Part shown: one piece after another, positions 41,621-50,947 of the stretch
Numbering within the stretch: position 1 is the stretch's first letter
Layout: each line of letters begins with the position of its first letter
From: Massilia endophytica
GTDB lineage: Bacteria; Pseudomonadota; Gammaproteobacteria; Burkholderiales; Burkholderiaceae_D
Length of the DNA stretch: 64,000 nucleotides
Direction of reading: 5' to 3'
Assembly (NCBI RefSeq): GCF_021165955.1
Contig: NZ_CP088952.1
Coordinates: forward strand, 5,084,001 to 5,148,000
Notes under the pieces: generated by a model
What the model was told of the DNA's origin: nothing
What the model saw: the letters and a program-made list of their open reading frames with translations, nothing else
The model's database searches: none
Program-made: the position numbers and the translations under genes

Positions 41621-42241
41621 ATGGCGGCATACGATTTCTACTTCACGCGCCTGAGCTACGAGTCGGGCGACTGGGATGTGGACATCCGTATGCCCAGCAA
41701 TGTGCTCAATTCCCTGGTGGAGTACACCACCCTACGCGTGGATACCGTGGAGCGCATTGTTGCGCTTTCCGATCCGAAAATGCTGGAAGCTCCGTTCTGC
41801 TACCTGGCAGGCCACAAGCTGGTGCAGTTCACGGCGGCGGAGCGCCGGAACTTCGAACGCTACGTGAAGGGCGGCGGCTTCGTATTCGTGGACGACTGCA
41901 ACCACGATATCGACGGTCTGTTCGCCAAGTCCTTCGAGGCCGAGATGGCGAAGATCTTCGGCCCAAGGGCGCTGCACAAGATCCCGAACAGCCATCCGGT
42001 CTATTCGAGCTTCTTCCAGTTCGACGGCCCGCCCAATACGAGCGTGGAGCTGAACGGCTGGGGCGATGATCTCGTGCACGACTATCTGCGTGCAATCGAG
42101 ATCGGCGGCCGGGTGCGCGTCCTGTACAGCAACAAGGACTACGGCTGCGAGTGGGATTACGATTTCCGGAACAAGCGGTGGCTAGCGGTGGACAACACAC
42201 GCTTTGCTGTCAATATCATTCAATATGCGCTGGGAGCATGA
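41621..42241 (+). CDS. DUF4159 domain protein
   Basis: A 206-residue protein covering one DUF4159 domain: the start FYFTRLSYESGDWDVD, then YVKGGGFVFVDDCNHDID and the ending FRNKRWLAVDNTRFAVNIIQYAL. The fold resembles class-I glutamine amidotransferase-like domains seen in BatA-type proteins. DUF4159 genes commonly travel with MoxR, DUF58 and BatA genes, as here. No signal peptide is visible. The function is unknown. Confidence 0.8.
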   Translation: MAAYDFYFTRLSYESGDWDVDIRMPSNVLNSLVEYTTLRVDTVERIVALSDPKMLEAPFCYLAGHKLVQFTAAERRNFERYVKGGGFVFVDDCNHDIDGLFAKSFEAEMAKIFGPRALHKIPNSHPVYSSFFQFDGPPNTSVELNGWGDDLVHDYLRAIEIGGRVRVLYSNKDYGCEWDYDFRNKRWLAVDNTRFAVNIIQYALGA

Positions 42242-42242
42242 C

Positions 42243-43238
42243 GTGTCCGAGAGCGGGTGGAACGAAAACGAGATCGCGGGCCTGACCGCGAAAGTGGCCG
42301 CACTGAAGGCCAGCATGGGCAAGGTCATTATCGGCCAGCAGGAAGTGATCGACTCGCTTGTGATCTGCCTGCTGGCAGGCGGGCATGCGCTGGTGGAGGG
42401 AGTGCCGGGCCTGGGCAAGACCCTGCTCGTCAAGTCGCTGGCGCAGGCGACCAGCATGCAGTTTCGCCGCGTGCAGTTCACGCCCGACCTTATGCCGTCC
42501 GACATCGTGGGCACGGAGATCCTGGAGGAGGACACGGCCACGCGCAAGCGAGAGTTCCGCTTCCAGCAGGGCCCCGTCTTCACGCAGGTGCTGCTGGCGG
42601 ACGAAATCAATCGTGCGCCGCCCAAAACGCAGTCCGCGCTGCTCGAGGCCATGCAGGAGCGCGCGGTGACGTTCGCGGGCCAGACGCACGCCCTGCCAAA
42701 GCCGTTCTTCGTGCTCGCCACGCAGAACCCCATCGAGCAGGCGGGCACCTATCCGCTTCCCGAGGCGCAGCTCGACCGCTTCCTCCTGCGCATCGACGTC
42801 GGCTATCCCAGCGAGGACGAAGAGATCGCAATGGTGGCCGCCACCACGCACGCAGGCCTGAACGATGCACCTGCCGCCATGGACGTGGCCACGCTGCTGC
42901 GGCTTCAAGCGCTGGTGCGCGAGATCCAGATCGGGGACCATCTGCTGCGCTACGCCACGAGGCTGGTGCGGGCAACGCGCCCGGCGGAAAGCACTGTGCC
43001 GATGGTGCAGAAGCATATCGGCTGGGGAGCTGGCCCGCGTGCGGGGCAGGCGCTGGTGCTTGCCTCCAAGGCGCGCGCGCTGATGCAAGGCCGCCTCGCC
43101 GTGACGCGCGATGATATCGCCGCCATGCTGCTGCCGGTGCTGGCCCACCGTGTGCTGCGCAACTTCGAAGCCGAAGCGGACGGCGTTGCTATTGCCGACG
43201 TCCTGGCTGCCCTGCGCGAGCATATCCGCCCAGACTAG
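42243..43238 (+). CDS. MoxR-family AAA+ ATPase
   Basis: A 331-residue protein. I chose the GTG at 42243 because GGGAG lies 7 bases upstream; the ATG at 42225 lies inside the DUF4159 gene. Walker A is G53-VPGLGKT; Walker B is LLADEINRAPPKTQ; the sensor region is ATQNPIEQAGTYPLPEAQLDRF. MoxR proteins act as chaperone-like ATPases, usually with VWA or DUF58 partners, to mature metal enzymes or envelope complexes. The downstream DUF58 gene starts 2 bases after the stop. Confidence 0.93.
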   Translation: MSESGWNENEIAGLTAKVAALKASMGKVIIGQQEVIDSLVICLLAGGHALVEGVPGLGKTLLVKSLAQATSMQFRRVQFTPDLMPSDIVGTEILEEDTATRKREFRFQQGPVFTQVLLADEINRAPPKTQSALLEAMQERAVTFAGQTHALPKPFFVLATQNPIEQAGTYPLPEAQLDRFLLRIDVGYPSEDEEIAMVAATTHAGLNDAPAAMDVATLLRLQALVREIQIGDHLLRYATRLVRATRPAESTVPMVQKHIGWGAGPRAGQALVLASKARALMQGRLAVTRDDIAAMLLPVLAHRVLRNFEAEADGVAIADVLAALREHIRPD

Positions 43239-43240
43239 GC

Positions 43241-44125
43241 ATGCTGGATACCTCGGCGCTGCTCGCGCATTCCGCGAACCTGGACCTCGTCATCCGCCAC
43301 GTGCTGGCGGGACTGGGCCACGGCATCCATGCGGGCCGCGAACGAGGCGCCGGTGTCGAGTTCTCCGAATACCGCGCCTACGCGCCCGGCGACGAATGGC
43401 GCCGTGTGGACTGGAAGCTGCTTGCCCGCGCCGACCGCTACTACGTGCGCGAGGCGGAGCGGGACAGCCATGTCGCCGTCTGGCTCTGGCTCGACGCCAG
43501 CGCCTCGATGGCCGAGCCAAGCCGTTCCGTTGAGGGTTTGGACAAGCTCTGGTTCGCGCGCACGGCGCTGGCCTGCGTCGCCGCCATTGCGCAGCGCCAG
43601 GGCGATGCTTTCGGCCTCATCGTGTGCTCCGATGGCAAGGCCGAGTTCACGCCCGCCTCGCGCGGACCGCGCCAGCTCCAGCGCGTGCTTTCCGCGCTGT
43701 CGCGCACCAGAGCGAGCGGACGGCTGCCCAGCGAGGCGGCAACGCGCGGCGCCATGCAGTTCCTTCACGCTCCTGCCATGGTGTTCGCCGCCAGCGACTT
43801 CCTGGACTGGCCTTCTCCTCTGGGCGAATCCCTGCTGCGCCTGCGCAGGATGCGGCACGACGTGCGGCTGCTTGCCCTGCAAACGGAGGCCGAAGCCACG
43901 GGCGGTTTCAGGAACGGCGCAGCCTACCGCGACCCTGAACTGCCGGAAGGCCTGCACCGGTTCGACAAGGAAGGGCGCGAGAGTTATGTGGCATCCCTCT
44001 CCGCGCACATGACTGCCGTGTCTGCAGCATGCCGGAAGAACGACGTGCCGCTGGCGATGGCCTGCATCGAGCAGCCGCTGGCGCAAGTGCTGCGGCAGTG
44101 GCTGCGGACGGAGCGGCTGCGATGA
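43241..44125 (+). CDS. DUF58 (VWA-like) protein, MoxR partner
   Basis: A 294-residue soluble protein. The DUF58 signature GVEFSEYRAYAPGDEWRRVDWKLLARADRYYVRE is present (residues about 33-70). The following VWA-like segment has WLDASASMAE, a DxSxS-type metal site. It is tightly coupled to MoxR upstream, and its stop overlaps the next start (ATGA). It is the usual adaptor partner of MoxR ATPases. Confidence 0.9.
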   Translation: MLDTSALLAHSANLDLVIRHVLAGLGHGIHAGRERGAGVEFSEYRAYAPGDEWRRVDWKLLARADRYYVREAERDSHVAVWLWLDASASMAEPSRSVEGLDKLWFARTALACVAAIAQRQGDAFGLIVCSDGKAEFTPASRGPRQLQRVLSALSRTRASGRLPSEAATRGAMQFLHAPAMVFAASDFLDWPSPLGESLLRLRRMRHDVRLLALQTEAEATGGFRNGAAYRDPELPEGLHRFDKEGRESYVASLSAHMTAVSAACRKNDVPLAMACIEQPLAQVLRQWLRTERLR

Positions 44126-45132
44126 TTTCCATGCTTCAGCCGCTGTGGTGGTTTGCACTGCCCCTCCTTGCTCTACCCCTGTGGTGGCATATGCGGCGGC
44201 GCGAGCGTACGAAGACCGAGGCGCTGGCCACTGCCCGCTTCCTGCCGCAGGCGGCGCCGCAGCAGCAGCGCGTGCCGCAGTGGATCGACAGGCTACTGCT
44301 CCTGCTACGCCTTCTGCTCCTTTTGAACCTTATCGCATGGCTCGCGGTCACCGTGTTCCCCTGGCGGGGTGATACCGTGCTTGTGCACGAAAATCTGGGA
44401 CGCGATGTGGTGGCGCGCGAGAGCGCGGCGGCGGGCATGGCTTCCGCCAGCGTCGTCGTGCTGCCGCCCGATCCGCTGGCATGGCTGGAAGCCCACCGGT
44501 TTGAGTTCCGGCGCAACGCCAGGCTGCTGATCCTCGCGCCCGGACTGCCCATGCCTGCCCGCCGTCCGGAGCCCGGCCTCGCGCTGACTATACGCGTTCT
44601 TCCTCCCGCCGGTACCGAGCCCCTGCGGCCCGCGGTGCGCCATCTGGTGCTGGCGACAACCGGCGAGCGCGAGCCGCAGTGGCGCGCGATGATCGCCGCA
44701 TTCGCGGCCGCAGGCGAGCGCCATGAGATCGCGCAGGCGCCAACGCCGGAAACGGAGCTGGTGATCTGGGACCGCCCGGGCGATCCGCCTGCCGGATGGC
44801 GGGCGCCCCTGTGGTGGCGTACCTCGGCGCCGCCTGCCGGCGCTATGGCCGTGGCCAGCGCCGGCATCCGGCTTGCAGTGGCGGATACTTCTCAGGGCCG
44901 CAGCTGGAGCTCACCCGACTGGCCCGCACAGGACCCGGATAAGGCGCGAGCGATCTACGAAGCCTGGCGGCAGCTGGCCTTTGAACCCGCGCCATACCGG
45001 ATGCCTTCTGCCGAATTCAGGGCCTCAGGCAGCGCCACCGCGCCGGAGGCCCGGCCGTCGGCGTGGCTCGCCCTGTCCATGCTTGCGCTGTTTATCCTGG
45101 AAAGAGTTCTGGCTCATGCGCGCCGAAACTGA
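44122..45132 (+). CDS. BatA-like N-terminal membrane-domain protein
   Basis: A 336-residue protein. The start overlaps the DUF58 stop by 4 bases. Residues 1-25 form a hydrophobic helix (MLQPLWWFALPLLALPLWWH), the typical BatA N-terminal membrane domain. A second helix lies near residues 60-80 and a C-terminal one near residues 315-330. The middle is a soluble domain with no VWA metal motif, so it is a BatA-like scaffold rather than a full VWA protein. It overlaps the next gene by 17 bases. Confidence 0.72.
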   Translation: MISMLQPLWWFALPLLALPLWWHMRRRERTKTEALATARFLPQAAPQQQRVPQWIDRLLLLLRLLLLLNLIAWLAVTVFPWRGDTVLVHENLGRDVVARESAAAGMASASVVVLPPDPLAWLEAHRFEFRRNARLLILAPGLPMPARRPEPGLALTIRVLPPAGTEPLRPAVRHLVLATTGEREPQWRAMIAAFAAAGERHEIAQAPTPETELVIWDRPGDPPAGWRAPLWWRTSAPPAGAMAVASAGIRLAVADTSQGRSWSSPDWPAQDPDKARAIYEAWRQLAFEPAPYRMPSAEFRASGSATAPEARPSAWLALSMLALFILERVLAHARRN

Positions 45133-47143
45133 CTTCAGCGCCTCCATACTGGCGGCGCTCCACACCGCCGTGGTGCGCCGCCGCGCTCCCGGCTGGGTGC
45201 TCGCATGCCTGCCGCCTCTGTGCGTCCTGCGATTCACGCTGGTATGGCAAGGCTGGATCACGGGCGCCGCCGGTGCGCTCCTGCTGGCGGCGCTTGCGTG
45301 GATAGGATGCGATAAGGCGCAGCTTCGTAAGCGCGTACGGCGGGAATGGACTTCCTGGCTGGACGCCGCCTACCCGCAGCTCGAGGACAGCAGTGCGCTG
45401 CTGGCGACGGCGCCAGCGGGCGCTGTCGCTCGGCTACAGCGCAGCCGCATCGTGGCCCGCGCCGAAGAACAGCTCGACGCCGCCGCGTGCAGGCGGCTGG
45501 TGTCCAGGCATATAAGGCTCAACCTCGTTCCCTTTGCGCTGGCGGCTTTCGCCGCGCTGACCCTTGCGGTGCTGGGCGCCGCGCCGAAGGCCTCCCGCCC
45601 GCAGCAAGCGTCTCCCGCCGGCGTGAAGACGGTAACGCCCGTGGCGGAACTGGTCTTGCATATCGCTCCGCCGTCCTACACCGGTGGCAAGCCGTACTCC
45701 ACGCAGCCGCGCGACTTGCAGGTGCCGCAGCATTCATCCCTGCGCTGGTGCGCGCAAGGCGCGGAAGCCCGTGTGGAGATGAGCGATGGAAGCAGCCTCG
45801 CAATCCGTGCGGGCGAGTGCGCTGGCTGGGTGGCGGACCAGTCGGTGTTCTGGCGCAGCGGAGGCCAGGCTTCGCAGCGCTTCAATATCCGCGTGCTGCC
45901 GGACCAGGAGCCTGTAGTGACTGTTGTGGCGCCCGCGGAAGCGGTCACCGTATTGCCGAAGGAAGCCCAGTCGGTCAGGCTTGCCGTGAACACGAGAGAC
46001 GATTACGGCATCGAACGGGCGACCTTGCACCTGACGCTTGCGCGCGGCAGCGGAGAGAACATCCGTTTCAGCGACCGTGAAGTGCCCCTGCCGCGCGGCG
46101 CCGATCCGCGAGTGCGAAACTGGCAGAAGGTGTGGACGCTGGCGGAACTCGGCATGGAACCGGGCGATGAGCTCTATTTCTTCGTCCGTGCAAGCGATAA
46201 CGCCCCGGAGCATCCGCACACCGTGCAGACGCCAACCTACACCCTGCGCCTGCCGGGGCCGCAGCAGGAATCGCTGGACGCCACGGCGCTGCCCAGCATG
46301 GTCAAGCCCGAGAACCTGCGCAGCCAGCGCCAGATCATCATCGACACGGAACAGCTTCTGGCCGACATGCAGGCGAAGAAGCTGAGCGCCGCAGTCGTGC
46401 GCGAACGTAGCGAAGGCATTGCGGCCGACCAGGCGCAGTTGCGGCGCCGCTATGGCCAGTTCCTCGGCGAGGAATCCACGCTGTTTGCGGATACCGATCA
46501 TGATGAGCATGACCACAAGCCCATGAGCGCCAACACCAACCTCGCGGCGCAGTTCGGCCATGCGCACGACATGGAAGACAACGCAACGATCTTCGACCCG
46601 CAGACGAAGACGGTACTGCGCCGCGCCATCACCGCCATGTGGGACGCGGAGAAGGCGCTTGCGGCCATTACGCCGAAGTCCGCGCTGGCGCCGGAGTACA
46701 AGGCGCTCGACGCCATCAAGGAGCTGCAGCAGGCGGAGCGGATCTACCTGCACCGCACTGCCTTCGCTCCGCCAGCCATCAAGGAAGAGAAGCGCCTGAG
46801 CGGCGACGCTGTCGGTGCCCAGAGCTACAAGCGCAGACAGGCGGCTGCGCAGGACCCGATTCCTGCCGAAGTCCGTGAACTGGTCCAGCAATTGTCCGGC
46901 GACGCGCCGCTGCCCGCGCTCTGGCGCAAAACGGCGAACGAGGCGTTTGCGAAACTGGCGGACGACGAATCCCGGCTGGCGGCGCAGGCCGCCGCGCAGG
47001 ACGTGGCCGATGGCTGCGCCGCCTGCCGCGCGCCGCTGCGCGCATGGCTGCGCAGCACCCTCACCGAGCCGCCAGTGCTCCTGCAAGGGCGGACCGCAGT
47101 GCGAACCCGGTTCGGCACAGCGCTGCAGGAGGCGCCGCGATGA
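45116..47143 (+). CDS. DUF4175-like large membrane-anchored protein
   Basis: A 675-residue protein starting inside the end of the previous gene. Two or three N-terminal hydrophobic helices (about 25-60 and 140-165) precede a long periplasmic-type region with an Ig-like segment (LVLHIAPPSYTGGKPY; VTPVAEL before it). A helical, charged C-terminal half follows, with a His/Asp-rich stretch (DTDHDEHDHKP near residues 460-470). The layout resembles DUF4175 proteins of MoxR/BatA operons. The function is unknown. Its stop overlaps the next start. Confidence 0.65.
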   Translation: MRAETDFSASILAALHTAVVRRRAPGWVLACLPPLCVLRFTLVWQGWITGAAGALLLAALAWIGCDKAQLRKRVRREWTSWLDAAYPQLEDSSALLATAPAGAVARLQRSRIVARAEEQLDAAACRRLVSRHIRLNLVPFALAAFAALTLAVLGAAPKASRPQQASPAGVKTVTPVAELVLHIAPPSYTGGKPYSTQPRDLQVPQHSSLRWCAQGAEARVEMSDGSSLAIRAGECAGWVADQSVFWRSGGQASQRFNIRVLPDQEPVVTVVAPAEAVTVLPKEAQSVRLAVNTRDDYGIERATLHLTLARGSGENIRFSDREVPLPRGADPRVRNWQKVWTLAELGMEPGDELYFFVRASDNAPEHPHTVQTPTYTLRLPGPQQESLDATALPSMVKPENLRSQRQIIIDTEQLLADMQAKKLSAAVVRERSEGIAADQAQLRRRYGQFLGEESTLFADTDHDEHDHKPMSANTNLAAQFGHAHDMEDNATIFDPQTKTVLRRAITAMWDAEKALAAITPKSALAPEYKALDAIKELQQAERIYLHRTAFAPPAIKEEKRLSGDAVGAQSYKRRQAAAQDPIPAEVRELVQQLSGDAPLPALWRKTANEAFAKLADDESRLAAQAAAQDVADGCAACRAPLRAWLRSTLTEPPVLLQGRTAVRTRFGTALQEAPR

Positions 47144-48744
47144 ACCCCATGCTGCTGTCCATCGCAGCGCTTGCCGTGGGAGCGCTCAGCGCCTGCCTCT
47201 ACCTGCTTCGCCGCCGCTGGCCCGATGCTGCGCTGGCGCTGATGGCAAGCGTAGGCCTCGCTGCGCTGATCGCGCCGCAGCCGGGCGTGCTTCCGGCGCG
47301 CACGTTCACACTGCACACGGAAGAGGGCAGGCAGAGCCCGCCGTCAACGGCGGAAAGCTTTGTTGTGGAGGGCCATGGCCTGCGCGCGGCAGAGTGGCAC
47401 GATCTTCCGGCACGGCCCATCCGGTGGCGCGAGCCGAAAGCGGAGATGCTTTGGCTGCAGTTCCCGCGTACCGTCGCACTCGGGCGGCAATTCGAACTGA
47501 TGGTGCGGCGTGCCGACGCGGAAGCCGGATGGCGCCTGCAGCTGCTGGCCGAGAATGGGCGGACCCTGGCCGAAGCGACGGCACGTGCGCCTGCTAACGA
47601 GCTTTCGCTGGCCTGGCTGCCGCCCGTCTCGGAAGACATGGTACTGAAGGCCAGGCTGCTCTCCGCCAGCGGCAGCACTATCGCCGAAGGGCCGGTGCCG
47701 CTGCGCGTGACCGAACCGGTACGCTTGCAGCTGCGGGGCCGCTTCGCCGCTCCATCCTTTGACCTTCGGGTTCTCAGCCAGCTGCTCGCGGACAGCGGCG
47801 CGGTGCTGGACTGGCAGACGCAGCTCGGCAAATCCGTGGCGCGCTCTGAACTGCCCTCGGAGCCGCTTTCGGCGCCGAACGGCATGATCGTGGATTCGGC
47901 ATGGTTCGAAGGGCTCGGCGCCAGCGCGCGGGCCGCCCTGCTCGATGAGGTGGGCGAGGGGATGCCGCTTCTGGTGCTCGGCGCCAGCGCCGCCCAGCAG
48001 CAGGTGTGGCAGCGCGCGGTCGCCCTGAAGCTGGCAGCTGGCGAAAAGGACGATATGCGGCAGGTGGGCAATCAGCAGGGCAGGCTCGCGATGCCGCTGG
48101 CGCCCCTTGCGCCTGTGGGGGAAGGCCCCTGGACATCGGTAGCAAAGGATGCAGAGGGCAGGCCTTGGCTGTGGCAGCGCAGCTGGAAGAAAGGCCGCAT
48201 CACCTGGCTGGGCTTGAGCGACTGGCACCGCTACGCCATCAGCCAACCCGCGCCGCTTGCTTACTGGTGGCAGTCCGTGCTGGACATCGCATTGCGCGAA
48301 TCCTCGCAGGAGCGGGGCTGGCGATTTACGGACCCGATGCCTGTGCCGGGCTTGCGCACGGAATTATGCGCAGACGGTTTTGCAGCGGGTACTCCAGTCA
48401 CGGTCGATGGGGTGGCCGTGCCGCCGCTGCAGCGGCGGCCCGAGAAGGCGGGTTCGGTGTGTACAGCAGTCTGGCCTGCGAAGGCAGGCTGGATGCAGGT
48501 CGCGGCAGATGGCCAAGCCGCAAAGCTGCACGTATTCGGTGAGGCCGACTGGCCCGCATGGCAACGCGCGCTGCGGCACGACGCCACTGCCCTGTATGCC
48601 GCGCGTTCGCGAAGCCAGCCGGCTCCTGTAAGGGAAGAGAAAACCGGGCAGCTTCTGCAGCTTGCCCGTTCGCTTGAAGCGTGGATGTGGGCGGCGATTA
48701 TGGCCGCTTCCATGCTCGCGCTCTGGTGGCGCGAGCGGCGTTGA
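47140..48744 (+). CDS. Membrane protein of the MoxR/TldD operon
   Basis: A 534-residue protein, last gene of the operon. AGGAGG lies 8 bases before the ATG. Two N-terminal helices (about 3-25 and 30-50) and one C-terminal helix (SLEAWMWAAIMAASMLALWW) frame a large soluble region. Its middle (GMIVDSAWFEGLGASARAALLDEVGEGMPLLVLGAS) resembles the glutamine-amidotransferase-like domain of operon membrane proteins in this family. No active-site Cys triad is evident. It probably forms part of the membrane complex with the two preceding products. Confidence 0.65.
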   Translation: MNPMLLSIAALAVGALSACLYLLRRRWPDAALALMASVGLAALIAPQPGVLPARTFTLHTEEGRQSPPSTAESFVVEGHGLRAAEWHDLPARPIRWREPKAEMLWLQFPRTVALGRQFELMVRRADAEAGWRLQLLAENGRTLAEATARAPANELSLAWLPPVSEDMVLKARLLSASGSTIAEGPVPLRVTEPVRLQLRGRFAAPSFDLRVLSQLLADSGAVLDWQTQLGKSVARSELPSEPLSAPNGMIVDSAWFEGLGASARAALLDEVGEGMPLLVLGASAAQQQVWQRAVALKLAAGEKDDMRQVGNQQGRLAMPLAPLAPVGEGPWTSVAKDAEGRPWLWQRSWKKGRITWLGLSDWHRYAISQPAPLAYWWQSVLDIALRESSQERGWRFTDPMPVPGLRTELCADGFAAGTPVTVDGVAVPPLQRRPEKAGSVCTAVWPAKAGWMQVAADGQAAKLHVFGEADWPAWQRALRHDATALYAARSRSQPAPVREEKTGQLLQLARSLEAWMWAAIMAASMLALWWRERR

Positions 48745-48745
48745 C

Positions 48746-49381
48746 TCAGCTCCCTGCCCACCCGCTAACGTAAGCGGGCACGGGGCCCGTGAAGCCCGGT
48801 TCCGGAACAGCTTCGAGCCGCTGCTGCGCCATCGGCAGCACGCCCGCCCAGACCGGAATGGACATGTCTTCCTCATCGTCCTTCGGGCCGCCGGTACGCG
48901 CCTTGCACGCCGCTTCGTCCAGCGAAATGCGCAGCACGGTCGTTGCCGCGTACTCCTTGTCGTTCCCGGGCCGCACCTCCTGCTGGCGGCCGGGTGCGAG
49001 GTGTTCCATGAAAGCTTCCAGCGCCGGGTGTTTCTCGGCGTCCGGCACCAGCTCGAAGCGGCCGTAGACCATGGCGGAACGGTAGTTCATCGAGTGGTTG
49101 AACGCGGAACGGGCCATGACCAGGCCATCCACATGCGTCACCGTCACGCAGGCATCCTGCTCCATCAGGCGTTTCAGCATCCTGCTGCCGTTCGAGCCGT
49201 GAATGTAGAGATGCTCGCCGATCCGCCAGCACGCGGTTGGGATGCAATGCGCGCCATGCTCGTCCGCAAACGCGACATGGCAAACGTAGGCAGCGTCCAG
49301 AATGGCGTGCAGCAGCGCGCTGTCGTAGGAGGCGTTATGGGCGGCGCGGCGGACCTGGGTGCGGCCGGAAGGTGCGTTCAT
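48746..49381 (-). CDS. Pyridoxamine 5'-phosphate oxidase-like (split-barrel flavin) protein
   Basis: A 211-residue protein. I chose the ATG at 49381 (MNAPSGRTQVRRAAHNASYD) because AAGGAAAAGGAACC precedes it. It has the split-barrel FMN-binding fold of COG3467/NimA-type proteins (residues about 20-160: CIPTACWRIGEHLYIHGSNGSRM, VTVTHVDGLVMARSAFNHSMNYRS). It is divergent from a MocR/PdxR regulator, the classic arrangement in which the regulator controls the PNPOx-like gene. The true substrate is unknown. Confidence 0.85.
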   Translation of the reverse strand: MNAPSGRTQVRRAAHNASYDSALLHAILDAAYVCHVAFADEHGAHCIPTACWRIGEHLYIHGSNGSRMLKRLMEQDACVTVTHVDGLVMARSAFNHSMNYRSAMVYGRFELVPDAEKHPALEAFMEHLAPGRQQEVRPGNDKEYAATTVLRISLDEAACKARTGGPKDDEEDMSIPVWAGVLPMAQQRLEAVPEPGFTGPVPAYVSGWAGS

Positions 49382-49412
49382 GGTTCCTTTTCCTTGGTGA
49401 GTGAGATCGCAA

Positions 49413-49418
49413 TATAAT
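49413..49418 (+). promoter_or_regulatory. TATAAT -10 box between PNPOx-like gene and mocR
   Basis: A consensus TATAAT lies 54 bases before the MocR start; on the other strand the overlapping TATATT can serve the PNPOx-like gene. No good -35 is seen on either side, as expected for activator-dependent divergent promoters. Confidence 0.4.
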
Positions 49419-49471
49419 GTGCTGCTGGCACCTGAGAAAGGTCCAGAACCATCCAATATCTTGGAGCCACG

Positions 49472-50947
49472 ATGGATTACGCCCTGCTCATCTCCACCTT
49501 TACGCGCGAGAACGGACACCGGACCTGGCCGCGCCAGCGCCTGCTGCACGAGTGCCTGCGTTCCGCCATCCGCGACGGCACGCTGGCGCCGGGAACGCGC
49601 CTGGTTGCGACGCGTACCCTTGCCTCCGAACTTGGCGTGGCGCGCAACACGGTGCTCTACGCCTACGAGCAGCTGGCCAGCGAGGGCTTCGTGACGACGG
49701 ACAAGCGCGGCACCATCGTTGCCACCATCGTGCCGGAGCAGGGCAGGAAGCGCGCTCCCGTGCCGCAGGCCGGCCTCTCCCAGCGCGCGCAGAACCTGCG
49801 CCGCCTGCACGCGCCTGCCAGCGTGGGCGGCGCCTTCGTGCCTGGCGTGCCGGACCTGGACAGCTTCCCCATGGCGCTATGGCGACGCATGCTGGACCGC
49901 GCCTGGCGTACGCTCGAGCCGCGCAAGCTCAATTACGGCAACCCCGCCGGTGAAATGACGCTGCGCGAGGCCATTGCGGACCATCTGCGCGCCTCGCGCG
50001 GCGTGGTGTGCGAAGCCGCCCAGGTCTTCATCACGGACGGAAGCCAGAGCAGCCTTGACCTGTGCGCCCGCGCCTGCGCCGACCAGGGAGAAACCGTGTG
50101 GGTGGAAGACCCAGGCTACGGCGGCGCTGTGGCCGCCTTCCGTGGAGCGGGCCTGAAACTGGAAGGCATTCCGGTGGACGAGGAAGGCATTGCGCCGCAG
50201 CCTGCGGACTGGAAGCGCCGCAAGCCGCGCCTGATCTACACCACGCCTTCGCACCAGTACCCGGTAGGCACGGTGCTTTCGCTTCAGCGCCGCATGGCCC
50301 TCATCGATGGCGCCCGCGCGGCCGGTGCGCTCATCATCGAGGACGACTACGACAGCGAGTTCCGGCACGACGGCCCGCCGCTGTCCGCGATGCAGGGCCT
50401 GGCGCCGGATGCGCCGGTGCTCTACTGCGGCACTTTCAGCAAGACCATGTATCCTGGCCTGCGCATCGGCTTCCTGGTGGTGCCACCCGAACTGGCTGAG
50501 CCGATGGCGACCATGCGCGCGCAGTCGGCCAGCAGCGGCCGCGCGGCGGAGCAGCTGGCTCTCGCGGAGTTCGTGCGCAGCGGCCAGTTCGCCCTGCACC
50601 TGCGGCGCATGCGCAGGATCTACGCGCAGCGGCGCGACGCGCTGGTGGAAGCCCTGGAGAGGCACCTGGGCGGCATCGCGGAAGTGCATGGCGCTTCGGC
50701 GGGTATGCACCTTTCCCTACGCTTCCGCGATGCGCGCATTTCGGATGTGGAAATCGGCCGCCGCGCCAGGGAAGAGGGCATCATGGTCAATGCGCTGAGC
50801 GCGCACGCCGTGGGCGGTGAGGCAGGATGGAATGGCTTGATGCTGGGCTACGCGCAGATACCTGCGGAGCAGATGGACGGACTGGTGAAACGGTTGGCGG
50901 CGATCATTCACCTGGCGGCATTCACCGCCAACCGGAAGGCTAATTAA
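49472..50947 (+). CDS. MocR/PdxR-type regulator (GntR HTH + aminotransferase domain)
   Basis: A 491-residue protein; GGAG lies 6 bases before the ATG. The N-terminal GntR winged helix (residues about 15-85: GTLAPGTRLVATRTLASELGVARNTV) is followed by a class I aminotransferase-like domain (about 115-480). The PLP lysine lies in YCGTFSKTMYPGLRIGF and the Asp in IIEDDYDSEF. Such regulators sense PLP and control vitamin B6 or divergent genes. Its stop overlaps that of the convergent TonB receptor gene by 4 bases. Confidence 0.9.
   Translation: MDYALLISTFTRENGHRTWPRQRLLHECLRSAIRDGTLAPGTRLVATRTLASELGVARNTVLYAYEQLASEGFVTTDKRGTIVATIVPEQGRKRAPVPQAGLSQRAQNLRRLHAPASVGGAFVPGVPDLDSFPMALWRRMLDRAWRTLEPRKLNYGNPAGEMTLREAIADHLRASRGVVCEAAQVFITDGSQSSLDLCARACADQGETVWVEDPGYGGAVAAFRGAGLKLEGIPVDEEGIAPQPADWKRRKPRLIYTTPSHQYPVGTVLSLQRRMALIDGARAAGALIIEDDYDSEFRHDGPPLSAMQGLAPDAPVLYCGTFSKTMYPGLRIGFLVVPPELAEPMATMRAQSASSGRAAEQLALAEFVRSGQFALHLRRMRRIYAQRRDALVEALERHLGGIAEVHGASAGMHLSLRFRDARISDVEIGRRAREEGIMVNALSAHAVGGEAGWNGLMLGYAQIPAEQMDGLVKRLAAIIHLAAFTANRKAN

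Noticed and set aside
48746..49381. Housekeeping pdxH
   Set aside because: The sequence fits the flavin-binding COG3467 group rather than PdxH, although the MocR partner indicates a vitamin B6 link.
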